Shown here in pieces: positions 34,871-42,710 of a DNA stretch of 57,565 bases. Under the pieces are notes generated by a model, which ran no database searches, had not been told where the DNA came from, and worked only from the letters and a program-made list of their open reading frames with translations. Made by a program: the position numbers and the translations under genes. Numbering within the stretch: the first letter of the stretch is position 1; the number at the start of each line of letters is the position of its first letter. Origin of the DNA: a virus. Location: the IMG/VR virus record IMGVR_UViG_3300042898_002638, positions 1 to 57,565 of that record. One strand, written 5' to 3'.

Positions 34871-35780
34871 GAGTGTAAACTCCTAGGTTGTTAGTTGATA
34901 CGTCAGATGCATTAAACGGCAATGTATATCCCATGATACGCCATAACAATCGATCTTGAATGTGTTCAAACGGATCTCTAGCATGCATGCTCAGCCACTG
35001 ACAATTTATAATAATTTCGTTATCGACCCAATTTTGAGAATAGCAGTATTTGGGTTGAGTTAAAAACTCTAATAAAAAATGATGCCACAGAATTTGCTGA
35101 CGGTTAGAAACGGGTTGCTGATCTATATAAAATTTAGGATATTGCATTGGGCTCCAGTGTATCCCTTGCTGTCCGGACTTGTTGGAATTAACCAGTTTGT
35201 TAAAACCCACACGACCTTGATAATTCACATCGGCAGCATCTGGTCCATTGTCGGTGCTGCCTTGATAGTTGTAATAGCAATAAATTTTATCTAAGTTTTC
35301 AAGTAAACCACTGGGCGCATTATCTGCTGATCTCAAATCTTTTAGTGCCGCTATGCTGTTGCTAAAAAGCGTGGCACTACCTTTTGTATGCTCAACTGCA
35401 TACAAGCACAAAGCATCGGGCCGTTCATCGGCAGTTCTACCTGGTTCGTTACAATGCCACGGCAAGTGTTCGGGCATACCAAATAGTCCTACCATCTCTC
35501 CAGTTTCGTCTCTACGACCAGTAACACGAATCACTTCTTTGTTAGTGCCTTCGACAAACACTTTCTCTTTGGCCGGGAGATCATTATTAAGACCTTCAAA
35601 CACCTGTTGCGAAAAATGATGGTATTGTTCCAGTGTCAACTTTTCTTTGTTATGAATCACTGTTAACAAATTCATGTAAGGTAGTTTTTTCAAGACGTTG
35701 GCATCTGCTGTATCAATATTAAAAATGTCAAAATCAGTAACATGAATCACCCAGCCGTTTGGATCGATTGATAATTTCAT
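34854..35780 (-). CDS. TauD/TfdA-like protein, HxN variant 2
   Basis: 308 residues. PEHLPWHCNEPG carries the same Asp-to-Asn change as its paralogue; WLSMHARDPFEHIQDRLLWR gives the distal His and Arg. ALCLYAVEHTKGSATLFSNS matches the strand and Gly turn after the HxD of TauD. The ATG at 35780 lies exactly five bases after a TATAAATA late promoter, so its mRNA should be leaderless. Confidence 0.65.
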   Translation of the reverse strand: MKLSIDPNGWVIHVTDFDIFNIDTADANVLKKLPYMNLLTVIHNKEKLTLEQYHHFSQQVFEGLNNDLPAKEKVFVEGTNKEVIRVTGRRDETGEMVGLFGMPEHLPWHCNEPGRTADERPDALCLYAVEHTKGSATLFSNSIAALKDLRSADNAPSGLLENLDKIYCYYNYQGSTDNGPDAADVNYQGRVGFNKLVNSNKSGQQGIHWSPMQYPKFYIDQQPVSNRQQILWHHFLLEFLTQPKYCYSQNWVDNEIIINCQWLSMHARDPFEHIQDRLLWRIMGYTLPFNASDVSTNNLGVYTHESIH

Positions 35781-35785
35781 ATAAA

Positions 35786-35793
35786 TATTTATA
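35786..35793 (-). promoter_or_regulatory. T4-type late promoter, leaderless (leftward)
   Basis: TATAAATA on the minus strand, five bases before the ATG at 35780; it is part of the palindrome TATAAATATTTATA at 35780-35793. Confidence 0.8.
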
Positions 35794-35807
35794 GAAATAC
35801 AACAGTC

Positions 35808-35815
35808 TATAAATA
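35808..35815 (+). promoter_or_regulatory. T4-type late promoter, leaderless (rightward)
   Basis: TATAAATA on the + strand, five bases before the ATG at 35821; part of a second TATAAATATTTATA palindrome at 35808-35821, a mirror image of the one serving the divergent gene. Confidence 0.8.
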
Positions 35816-35820
35816 TTTAT

Positions 35821-36609
35821 ATGAAAATTACCCGTTCTGCAATTGATCCAATCCTACTCAGCGCCGCTGGAATCATTTTTCCAATTTGGACTGTAACTTG
35901 GCTTTGGATGAATTGGTCCTGGACCAATTTTGCAACCATAGTGATAATCAATTGGATATTAGGTGCAAATATCTCATTGTTTGCACATCGCGCTTGGTGC
36001 CACAGAGCCTGGCAACCTCATCCAGTGGTAAACATGTTGGGACTGATAATTTTTCATCTCACCATGGTGGGTAATAGTATAGGGTGGGCAGGTGTGCATC
36101 GAGAACATCATAAGTTTTGTGACACAGACAAAGATCCACACAGTCCCTATCACAAAAGCCGCTTGAGCATTCAATTCTTGAGTTATTTCAACAAAATAAA
36201 ACCTCAATACATTTTGGACTTAGCAAGAGATAAAAAGCATCAATGGTTTTATCAAAATTATTGGTGGCTAAATCTAGTTTGTTTTGTGTTGCTATTGATA
36301 TTCGATCCTGCAATTCTTCAATTGTGGATAGCTGCCTTGGGTCTTACTATTTTTAAGTTACATACTATTAATTCACTTTGCCATCGCACACCGACAATTC
36401 TATTGCCCATTAAAAATACAGACACTAGCTCAAACAGTGTAGTAATGGTATTATTGAATTTAAACAACGGTGAAGCTTGGCATAAGAATCATCATCAAAA
36501 TGCCAGCAATTGGTCGTTTAGACAACGATGGTATGAAATTGACCCGCCTGCTATGGCAATATGGACGCTGACTAAATTAGGATTAGCCAAAGCACCGGGC
36601 CTTGACTAA
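35821..36609 (+). CDS. Membrane fatty-acid desaturase (delta-9 type) 2
   Basis: 262 residues. Histidine boxes HRAWCHRAW (H56, H61), HREHHKFCD (H93, H96, H97) and GEAWHKNHH (H221, H224, H225); four hydrophobic spans. It is clearly diverged from the desaturase at 32551, sharing the boxes and DPHSP motif. Divergent from the TauD-like gene, with mirrored late promoters. Together the two desaturases suggest deliberate change of host lipid unsaturation late in infection. Confidence 0.92.
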   Translation: MKITRSAIDPILLSAAGIIFPIWTVTWLWMNWSWTNFATIVIINWILGANISLFAHRAWCHRAWQPHPVVNMLGLIIFHLTMVGNSIGWAGVHREHHKFCDTDKDPHSPYHKSRLSIQFLSYFNKIKPQYILDLARDKKHQWFYQNYWWLNLVCFVLLLIFDPAILQLWIAALGLTIFKLHTINSLCHRTPTILLPIKNTDTSSNSVVMVLLNLNNGEAWHKNHHQNASNWSFRQRWYEIDPPAMAIWTLTKLGLAKAPGLD

Positions 36610-37215
36610 TCACATAGTAGGACCGTTGCCGTTCCTAAATCCAATTTCGCCACCTTCTGCTGTGATACGTTTGTACACATCCTCTAACAAGATAGGTGCA
36701 AAATCTGTTTGTTCCACACATACACAATGGTACCGCGGGTCAATCTCGTTACTATATAACACCGTTCCGGTCTTGGCATCAACACCACGAGCCTGCTTTA
36801 CACGACTGGCATGCAAGTGTCCGTGAATGTTGGTACCAAATCGACCCAAGCTGGCTTCATGCACAGGGATATGACTCAAGATCATTCCGTTCATCACATG
36901 ATATGCACGTAATTCACGGAAGTGTTCTCTGTATTCTTCATCGCGGAAGATGTCGTGGTTGCCACGGATCAACACTTTGTCACCGTTCAAACGATGCAAT
37001 GTCTTTAATGCTTTACGATTGATAACAACATCTCCCAAGTGGTAGACCTTGTCGTTAGGACGCACACGATCGTTCCAACGTTGGATCATTTCTTCATCCA
37101 TTTCGTCAGGATCCGTCCACGGACGCAATTTCACTTCGGGATCGTCTGGGTGTGTGAAGCGACAGACACCGGCATGACCAAAGTGCGTGTCGCTAACTAA
37201 AAATACTGCTGGCAT
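36610..37215 (-). CDS. Calcineurin-like metallophosphoesterase
   Basis: 201 residues. Metal ligands in order: SDTHFGH (D9, H11), YHLGDVV, RGNHD, LSHIPVHE and IHGHLH. Such proteins cleave phosphodiesters or phosphomonoesters using two metals; T4-like phages often carry one. Its stop abuts the stop of the convergent desaturase. Transcribed from a TTGACC-N17-TATACT promoter with AAGGAGC as ribosome site. Confidence 0.9.
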   Translation of the reverse strand: MPAVFLVSDTHFGHAGVCRFTHPDDPEVKLRPWTDPDEMDEEMIQRWNDRVRPNDKVYHLGDVVINRKALKTLHRLNGDKVLIRGNHDIFRDEEYREHFRELRAYHVMNGMILSHIPVHEASLGRFGTNIHGHLHASRVKQARGVDAKTGTVLYSNEIDPRYHCVCVEQTDFAPILLEDVYKRITAEGGEIGFRNGNGPTM

Positions 37216-37240
37216 CTTGTGCTCCTTTCTTTAAACAACA

Positions 37241-37269
37241 AGTATAGCACAAGATGATTTTTTGGTCAA
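37241..37269 (-). promoter_or_regulatory. Sigma70 promoter for metallophosphoesterase
   Basis: Minus strand TTGACC (37264-37269), 17-base spacer, TATACT (37241-37246). Confidence 0.75.
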
Positions 37270-37271
37270 TC

Positions 37272-38558
37272 TCAGTATCTATACGTTTCTGGCTTGTATG
37301 GACCTGCAACAGTGACGCCAATGTATGAGGCCTGCTTTTCAGTCATAGTAGTGAGTTCTGCACCAATCTGCTCTAAGTGCAGTCGTGCAACTTTTTCATC
37401 CAGGTGCTTGGGCAACAAATACAGTCGACCTGTTTCGTACTTACTGGTGTTGTTGTACAGGTCAATCTGCGCCATCACTTGGTTGGTAAAGCTGTTTGAC
37501 ATCACAAAGCTGGGATGACCAGTTCCACACCCCAAGTTAACCAAGCGACCTTCGGCCAACAAGATAATGCGCTTGCCACCGGGGAAGATAATATGATCTA
37601 CCTGCGGCTTGATGTTCTCCCACTCACAATCCTTGATGCTGGCAACATCAATCTCTGTATCAAAATGACCAATGTTACACACAATAGCATTGTTCTTCAT
37701 TTGATCCATGTGCCGGCGTGTGATGACATCCACATTACCTGTGGCAGTTACAAAGATGTCAGCTTTGTCTGCGGCATACTCCATTGTGACCACACGGAAG
37801 CCTTCCATAGCGGCTTGTAAGGCACAGATAGGATCTGCTTCGGTAACCCAGACTTGGGCCGAAAGTGCTCGCAGAGCTTGTGCAGAGCCCTTGCCCACAT
37901 CACCATAGCCAGCTACCACAGCAACCTTGCCTGCAATCATAACGTCAGTGGCACGCTTGATAGCATCCACTAGACTTTCTCTGCAACCATACAAGTTGTC
38001 AAACTTGGTCTTGGTTACAGAATCGTTTACGTTGATAGCAGGCATCCGCAGTGTGCCTGCGGCAATGCGTTCCAACAACTTGTGAATGCCTGTTGTGGTT
38101 TCTTCTGTAACGCCTTTAATGCCAGGCACAAGATCAGGGTGCCGATCATGGATATAACCAGTCAAGTCATGTCCGTCATCAAGAATCATGTTTGGTGTCC
38201 AACCATCTGGTCCGCGCACAGTTTGCTCAATACACCACCAGTACTCCGCTTCTGTTTCGCCCTTCCAAGCAAACACAGGAATGCCTTTGACTGCCAACGC
38301 CGCGGCTGCTTGATCTTGCGTAGAGAAGATGTTGCACGAACTCCAACGCACACTGGCACCCAGTTCAATCAGTGTTTCGACCAGCACAGCCGTTTGAATG
38401 GTCATGTGCAAACTACCCACAATACGTGCACCAGCGAGTGGTTTAGATCCTGCGTATTCGCGACGAATGGCCATAAGGCCAGGCATCTCGTGTTCGGCAA
38501 TGGCAATTTCTTTACGACCCCAATCAGCCAGGCTGATATCTTTAACTTTGTAATCCAT
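37272..38558 (-). CDS. ahcY: S-adenosylhomocysteinase
   Basis: 428 residues from ATG 38558 (AAGGAAAAT upstream), the usual length for the bacterial enzyme. NAD-binding GYGDVGKG in the middle, FCNIGHFD-like [28 protein letters not shown] for the substrate side, and the C-terminal YKPETYRY that closes the active site of the next subunit. It cleaves S-adenosylhomocysteine to adenosine and homocysteine, relieving product inhibition of methyltransferases such as FkbM at 47608. It is a rare gene in phages as far as I know. Confidence 0.97.
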   Translation of the reverse strand: MDYKVKDISLADWGRKEIAIAEHEMPGLMAIRREYAGSKPLAGARIVGSLHMTIQTAVLVETLIELGASVRWSSCNIFSTQDQAAAALAVKGIPVFAWKGETEAEYWWCIEQTVRGPDGWTPNMILDDGHDLTGYIHDRHPDLVPGIKGVTEETTTGIHKLLERIAAGTLRMPAINVNDSVTKTKFDNLYGCRESLVDAIKRATDVMIAGKVAVVAGYGDVGKGSAQALRALSAQVWVTEADPICALQAAMEGFRVVTMEYAADKADIFVTATGNVDVITRRHMDQMKNNAIVCNIGHFDTEIDVASIKDCEWENIKPQVDHIIFPGGKRIILLAEGRLVNLGCGTGHPSFVMSNSFTNQVMAQIDLYNNTSKYETGRLYLLPKHLDEKVARLHLEQIGAELTTMTEKQASYIGVTVAGPYKPETYRY

Positions 38559-38566
38559 ATTTTCCT

Positions 38567-38773
38567 TTAACATTCTATGTCTATGTGTCGACCTTTGTCT
38601 AAATCTAACCGAAGATTTCTACTAGTTCGATCTGCAATAATTTGTTCAAATCTACGTTGTTCAATAACACGGCTATAATCTTCAGACCGCTGTTTTTCTA
38701 ACCGAGACTGATCCAAACGATACTGTTCTTGATTGTATTTTATGACGCTTTGTTCTGCTCTTGATATTTGCAT
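38567..38773 (-). CDS. Small charged coiled-coil-like protein (68 aa)
   Basis: 68 residues, rich in Gln, Arg and Glu: [19 protein letters not shown] then [14 protein letters not shown], with heptad-like spacing. AAAGGAAT precedes the ATG. It ends nine bases before ahcY and is probably cotranscribed. No function known. Confidence 0.65.
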   Translation of the reverse strand: MQISRAEQSVIKYNQEQYRLDQSRLEKQRSEDYSRVIEQRRFEQIIADRTSRNLRLDLDKGRHIDIEC

Positions 38774-38798
38774 ATCGATTCCTTTAACATATTAAAAC

Positions 38799-38872
38799 TG
38801 GAGCGGGGTAACAGAATCGAACTGTCAGCATTAGCTTGGAAGGCTAAGGTATTACCACTATACGAACCCCGC
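38799..38872 (-). tRNA. tRNA-Gly(TCC)
   Basis: CCA encoded. Seven-bp acceptor, T arm with loop TTCGATT, anticodon TCC at 38838-38840 between 5-bp arms TTAGC/GCTAA. Lies downstream of the tRNA-Cys below in transcription order. Confidence 0.9.
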
Positions 38873-38883
38873 ATATACTTGAT

Positions 38884-38953
38884 AGGACGTGACAGGCTCG
38901 AACCTGCATTATACGGATTTGCAATCCGGCGCTCGGCCATTCGTCACACACCT
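38884..38953 (-). tRNA. tRNA-Cys(GCA), degenerate T arm
   Basis: Anticodon GCA at 38920-38922, U73 as usual for Cys. T stem closes on a six-base loop instead of seven, and the acceptor has an A1-C72 mismatch plus two G-U pairs. CCA not encoded. The 5' end touches the stop codon of the CDS at 38952. It may be weakly functional or decaying; a better tRNA-Cys lies at 50951. Confidence 0.65.
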
Positions 38954-39551
38954 ACATTAAATTCTTGTACTTCAAAGAAAATTCTTCTATTGAAGGATTG
39001 GTGGTTTTCAACACTATTGAAAACAAAAATCTATCTGTTTCTACATCATTGACACTGTGAAAAGTTTGAACATCATAACAATGCCAAGTTTTTTCAGGAA
39101 TTATTTCTTTAAAATTAACTGTGAGATCTTTGTAATATCTATTCTCAGCGGCTTCCAAGGTTGGGGTCGATCTACGTTCGTTATAAAAACAAGTTGCAAC
39201 TTGTTGGCCGCCGGTTTTTAAAAGATAGTTAATGGCCAGTTTTCTTTTGCGATCACAGTGTGGCGGAGATGTGCTTTTTTGTCCAACTACATTGCTGATT
39301 CTTCCAGTAATAAAAACAAGTTCTTCGTCGGGAAAAAAATCTTTGTAAATTAAATTTAAATCTTTTGCTAAAGAGTCATCTAATGAAACTGTACCGTATT
39401 CGTGTCCGGCAACCACCAACTCACCACGATGAAAATCGTGTGTCCAAAGACGAGATTGCTCATTTAGCACAGTTGAATAACAAGTTTCGATTAATTTATT
39501 ATAAATTTTGTCTGGAACTTGAGGTAGATTGAGATAAAATACTTTTGCCAT
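38952..39551 (-). CDS. 2OG-Fe(II) oxygenase-like protein (199 aa)
   Basis: 199 residues. STSPPHCDRKRKLAINYLL gives the HxD pair; VQTFHSVNDVETDRFLFSIV gives the distal His and the 2OG-binding Arg. The middle has GGQQVATCFYNERRS. It resembles small hydroxylases acting on proteins. GAGGAG precedes the ATG, and a TCTAAATA late-like octamer (39563-39570) would start transcription just ahead of it. Its stop overlaps the tRNA-Cys gene by two bases. Confidence 0.7.
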   Translation of the reverse strand: MAKVFYLNLPQVPDKIYNKLIETCYSTVLNEQSRLWTHDFHRGELVVAGHEYGTVSLDDSLAKDLNLIYKDFFPDEELVFITGRISNVVGQKSTSPPHCDRKRKLAINYLLKTGGQQVATCFYNERRSTPTLEAAENRYYKDLTVNFKEIIPEKTWHCYDVQTFHSVNDVETDRFLFSIVLKTTNPSIEEFSLKYKNLM

Positions 39552-39573
39552 GGCTACTCCTCTATTTAGAAAT

Positions 39574-39649
39574 TGGTAGGACGTGACGGGCTCGAACCGC
39601 CGACAGCTTCGGTGTAAGCGAAGAACTCTACCAACTGAGTTAACGTCCT
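39574..39649 (-). tRNA. tRNA-Val(TAC)
   Basis: CCA encoded, acceptor AGGACGT/ACGTCCT, T loop TTCGAGC, anticodon TAC at 39614-39616 on a perfect CTTCG/CGAAG stem. Confidence 0.92.
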
Positions 39650-39662
39650 AAAAATTCTTTAC

Positions 39663-39736
39663 TGGTCTCGGTAGCAGGAATCGAACCTACGCTCGAACGT
39701 CCCAAACGTTCAGTGATACCATTTCACCATACCGAG
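39663..39736 (-). tRNA. tRNA-Pro(TGG)
   Basis: CCA encoded, acceptor CTCGGTA/TACCGAG, T loop TTCGATT, anticodon TGG at 39702-39704 on stem GAACG/CGTTC. Confidence 0.92.
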
Positions 39737-39742
39737 AAAAAC

Positions 39743-39895
39743 TTAACTGGGAATTATATGAGGCAAATAAGGAACTGCTCTGGGACCGTGCAGTTGTTGC
39801 AACAACTTACGAGCCTCTTCTGCAGAGTCAGCACCCACACGAGCCTTAAACTCTCGACCGTCGGGTCCTCTAACTGTTGCTTCGTATAATTTCAT
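39743..39895 (-). CDS. Small conserved phage protein (50 aa)
   Basis: 50 residues between tRNA-Thr and tRNA-Pro. Begins MKLYEATVRGPDGREFKARV, then an alpha helix (SAEEARKLLQQLHG), ending YLPHIIPS. Looks like a compact strand-strand-helix domain. I recall near-identical short proteins from marine phages; function unknown. Confidence 0.75.
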   Translation of the reverse strand: MKLYEATVRGPDGREFKARVGADSAEEARKLLQQLHGPRAVPYLPHIIPS

Positions 39896-39910
39896 TTTGT
39901 AACTTTAAAA

Positions 39911-39985
39911 TGGTGCCCAATGTCTGATTCGAACAGACGACCTACCGCTTACAAGGCGGTTGCTCTACCCCTGAGCCAATCGGGC
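39911..39985 (-). tRNA. tRNA-Thr(TGT)
   Basis: CCA encoded, T loop TTCGAAT, anticodon TGT at 39951-39953 on ACCGC/GCGGT. Its 5' end lies two bases after the start site predicted for the late promoter at 39993. Confidence 0.92.
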
Positions 39986-39992
39986 GTGTTTC

Positions 39993-40000
39993 TATTTATA
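39993..40000 (-). promoter_or_regulatory. T4-type late promoter in front of tRNA-Thr
   Basis: TATAAATA on the minus strand between tRNA-Leu and tRNA-Thr; predicted start 39987, two bases before the mature tRNA 5' end. Confidence 0.7.
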
Positions 40001-40003
40001 TCG

Positions 40004-40090
40004 TGGTGCGAGTGGCCGGAATCGAACCGGCACGCCTTTTAAAGCGAGAGATTTTAAGTCTCTTGTGTCTACCTATTTCACCACACTCGC
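40004..40090 (-). tRNA. tRNA-Leu(TAA)
   Basis: CCA encoded, class II with a long variable arm, acceptor GCGAGTG/CACTCGC, T loop TTCGATT, anticodon TAA at 40054-40056 on AGAGA/TCTCT. Confidence 0.92.
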
Positions 40091-40107
40091 ATTTCTAACT
40101 TGTATAT

Positions 40108-40136
40108 ATTATACAATAAATCGAGTTAATTGTCAA
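40108..40136 (-). promoter_or_regulatory. Consensus sigma70 promoter of tRNA cluster
   Basis: Minus strand TTGACA (40131-40136), 17-base spacer, TATAAT (40108-40113); perfect match to both hexamers, about 10-15 bases ahead of tRNA-Leu(TAA). Confidence 0.9.
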
Positions 40137-40146
40137 CCAGAAATGT

Positions 40147-40653
40147 TTAACTGTTTAACACTTTTGCCACTGAATTCATCACTGCGGCAATACGACCAAT
40201 GTCACGAAGTTGTTCTACTGTGTAGCCTTCTTGCTTGAGCGTTTCGTAATGTGCCTTAACACAGAAGTGACACCGGCCAACAATGCTTGCGGCCAAGCTA
40301 AACGCTTCAAAGTTACTCTTAGTAGTTCCACCATGTGACGCAATAGCATTCATGCGTAACTGTGCTGGCAATCCTTTTAGACTAGGATCATCGGCCATTT
40401 CAACAAAAGGATACCACACATTGTTCTGTGCCATGATGCTGGCGGCAGTCATTGCTGACTCTGCGTGTACTGGAGCATCTGCTAACATTACTGATAGGAT
40501 TTTACCGTTGCCGGTTGCAGCCAATGCGGCTACAGCACAACCCATAGCAACATCTGCATCCAGTGTGCTACGGAGCAGTACAGCATCCAGATTTAATTTT
40601 GTGTCCTTGGCGTAATCTGGCAAAGCACCTTTTACTGATTCAATAAAAGCCAT
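40147..40653 (-). CDS. ahpD: AhpD-like alkylhydroperoxidase
   Basis: 168 residues. NFEAFSLAASIVGRCHFCVKAH has the CxxC pair C128 and C131, the upstream Glu (E116) and the downstream His (H135) of the AhpD proton relay. AhpD reduces AhpC by thiol-disulfide exchange. The operon upstream encodes AhpC, so the pair forms a self-contained peroxide-reducing system. One-base overlap with the BI-1 gene. Confidence 0.88.
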   Translation of the reverse strand: MAFIESVKGALPDYAKDTKLNLDAVLLRSTLDADVAMGCAVAALAATGNGKILSVMLADAPVHAESAMTAASIMAQNNVWYPFVEMADDPSLKGLPAQLRMNAIASHGGTTKSNFEAFSLAASIVGRCHFCVKAHYETLKQEGYTVEQLRDIGRIAAVMNSVAKVLNS

Positions 40654-41342
40654 TATTTTCTATCACCAAATAACTGTAACAGATTAATGAACAGGTTGAT
40701 AAAGTCCATATACAAAGTCAATGCTCCACGAATTTCTGCACTGTCACTGGTTTCTACTGAAAGTTCTTCACGAATCTTCTGCGTGTCGTAAGCAGTTAGT
40801 CCAAGGAAGATAATGATAGCCAGTGCGGAGATCACCATCTGCATTACGGTTGAGCCAATAAAGATATTGACAATACTGGCAATAACAATAGCAATCAATC
40901 CTACAAACATAAACTTGCCCATGCTGTCTAAACTTTGTTTGGTAAAGTAGCCATAGCCACTCATAACGCCAAACAAGATGCCTGCACCCATAAATGCTGA
41001 CACAATACTGCCCATGGTAAACACAGCAAAGATTGTGGCAAAACTCAGACCCATAAGCGCCGCAAATCCATGCAAGCATAACTGTGCAGTACCTTTGCTA
41101 GGGTTGTTACCCAGCACATAGCTGACACCAAAGATTGCTGCCAGCGGAGCAAAGATCACAATCCACTTCAGTACACCTGTAAAAAAGAATGCCAGCAACT
41201 CTGGACTAGAGCCCACAAAGTAACTGACCAGCATTGATACTATAACAGCAAGGCTCATATGTCCATACACACGACCCATTGCTGAGTTTATTTCGCTTGC
41301 AGAACGATATGCGATTCCGCCTGTATAACTTGTTCCAAACAT
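40653..41342 (-). CDS. Bax inhibitor-1/YccA family membrane protein
   Basis: 229 residues with about seven hydrophobic spans and the family hallmarks YRSASEINSAMGRVYGHMSL at the N-terminus and LTAYDTQKIREEL near the C-terminus, ending YMDFINLFINLLQLFG. Bacterial members are inner-membrane calcium-leak or protease-modulating proteins. In a phage it might protect the membrane or regulate lysis; that role is inference. It lies between the aldolase and ahpD genes. Confidence 0.9.
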   Translation of the reverse strand: MFGTSYTGGIAYRSASEINSAMGRVYGHMSLAVIVSMLVSYFVGSSPELLAFFFTGVLKWIVIFAPLAAIFGVSYVLGNNPSKGTAQLCLHGFAALMGLSFATIFAVFTMGSIVSAFMGAGILFGVMSGYGYFTKQSLDSMGKFMFVGLIAIVIASIVNIFIGSTVMQMVISALAIIIFLGLTAYDTQKIREELSVETSDSAEIRGALTLYMDFINLFINLLQLFGDRK

Positions 41343-41352
41343 AATTTTCTCC

Positions 41353-41976
41353 TTAAAATTTACCTGATGCTAGTACGATTTGACAAATATGTTCTAATCG
41401 TTCGATGTGTTCAAATGCCCGCCACGGACTGGTGTCAATGGCCACAACACCGTGTCCTCTAATGCCCACAATGTCAAAACCAACAGTGCCATCTTTTCGC
41501 AGCCACAAATTTTCATGACACCGATCAGCAAGTTCTTGGCTGATCGGTGGCACATCGCCTACGTTCTTGGCCACTTTTGTATAGCGACTAAGTTCAGGAA
41601 AGCTGTCAGCAAGACTACTTAGTTCAATACCACGATGCATGGCAGCCACGCAGTAGGTAGGGTGTAGGTGAACTACGACCCTGACATCAGTACTGTGCTG
41701 ACCCATTGCTCGTTGTAGGCCAAAATGTAGGGGAATTTCTCCACTGGGCTTGAGATTAGCACTGATATCAGAGTAAGGCTCTTCTCTCCATGCCAAACTA
41801 CTTACGATCTTGATCTTTTTAAACTGATCGGGTTGCATGGTCTGCTTACGGACGCCACTGGGTGTGATATAAAAGTGATCACGGTCGTGATGACGAATGC
41901 TCACATTGCCATCACGACTGGTAATCCAGTTGCGTCTATATGCTTCAACCAGTGTGTCGCATATAGTTTCTAACAT
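41353..41976 (-). CDS. Class II aldolase/epimerase family protein
   Basis: 207 residues. Zn ligands HLHP (H103, H105) and RGHGVV (H175), catalytic Glu in KPSGEIP (E80), N-terminal TSRDGNVSIR and ITPSGVRK for phosphate. The family includes L-fuculose-phosphate aldolase, ribulose-phosphate epimerase and MtnB dehydratase; motifs do not decide between them. One-base overlap with ahpC and cotranscribed, so possibly linked to stress or sugar metabolism. Confidence 0.85.
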   Translation of the reverse strand: MLETICDTLVEAYRRNWITSRDGNVSIRHHDRDHFYITPSGVRKQTMQPDQFKKIKIVSSLAWREEPYSDISANLKPSGEIPLHFGLQRAMGQHSTDVRVVVHLHPTYCVAAMHRGIELSSLADSFPELSRYTKVAKNVGDVPPISQELADRCHENLWLRKDGTVGFDIVGIRGHGVVAIDTSPWRAFEHIERLEHICQIVLASGKF

Positions 41977-42515
41977 TACAGAGTCTCGCCGCCGACTGTA
42001 CGGTTACAGGCACAGAGTTCGCCAGTTTGTAATGCATCCAATACACGAAGTGTTTCTTCTGGGCTACGACCAACGTTCAAGTTGTTGACAGTAACGTGTT
42101 GGATAACGTTCTCTGGGTCAACAATGAATGTTGCACGTAATGCCGCACCTGCAGGAGCATAGAACACACCTAGTTGTTCAATCAAGCTCAACTCGCCACG
42201 CTGTGTGTCAGCAAACTGGTGATGGGTGATCTTCTTTAGATCTGCGTGTGCTGTTTGCCAAGCAACTTTACAGAACTCATTGTCTGTGCTACCTGTAAGC
42301 AATACAGCATCACGATCAGCAAAGTCTGATGCCAACTTGTCATAGGCCACAATCTCTGTTGGGCATACAAACGTAAAATCTTTTGGATAGTAAACAATTA
42401 CTTTCCATTTGCCAGCAAATGACTCGTCTGTAATTGTATAGAAAGCATCTTCTGGTTGTCCTGGACGGACACCTGTGACTGCGAATGGGGCTAATTTGTC
42501 GCCAACTGTTTTCAT
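41976..42515 (-). CDS. ahpC: AhpC-type peroxiredoxin
   Basis: 179 residues. Peroxidatic Cys in YYPKDFTFVCPTEIVAYDK (C51), resolving Cys in the C-terminal GELCACNRTVGG (C168 or C170). It reduces hydroperoxides and is recycled by AhpD (40147). First gene of the four-gene unit, with AAGGAGATAAC as ribosome site and a short leader containing a hairpin behind a TTGATT-N17-TACAAT promoter. Confidence 0.93.
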   Translation of the reverse strand: MKTVGDKLAPFAVTGVRPGQPEDAFYTITDESFAGKWKVIVYYPKDFTFVCPTEIVAYDKLASDFADRDAVLLTGSTDNEFCKVAWQTAHADLKKITHHQFADTQRGELSLIEQLGVFYAPAGAALRATFIVDPENVIQHVTVNNLNVGRSPEETLRVLDALQTGELCACNRTVGGETL

Positions 42516-42545
42516 GTTATCTCCTTTGTGCTAAATGAAAATGTT

Positions 42546-42563
42546 TGCAGAAGTTTTTCTGCA
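42546..42563 (-). other. Hairpin in ahpC leader
   Basis: TGCAGAA-AAAC-TTCTGCA, a 7-bp stem in the transcribed leader between promoter and ribosome site of ahpC. Confidence 0.6.
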
Positions 42564-42570
42564 TGTGTGT

Positions 42571-42599
42571 ATTGTACAGTTATTTACATGAGAAATCAA
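42571..42599 (-). promoter_or_regulatory. Sigma70 promoter of ahpC operon
   Basis: Minus strand TTGATT (42594-42599), 17-base spacer, TACAAT (42571-42576). Confidence 0.75.
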
Positions 42600-42710
42600 C
42601 CATCTCTAGTGGTTTCTACTGAATATATTTCTATGGCAACAATAGAAAAAATCAATAAAGAAACGGGGTTGGGTGGGTATTTTAAACTAGCTCAAAAGCG
42701 TGGGTGTTGC

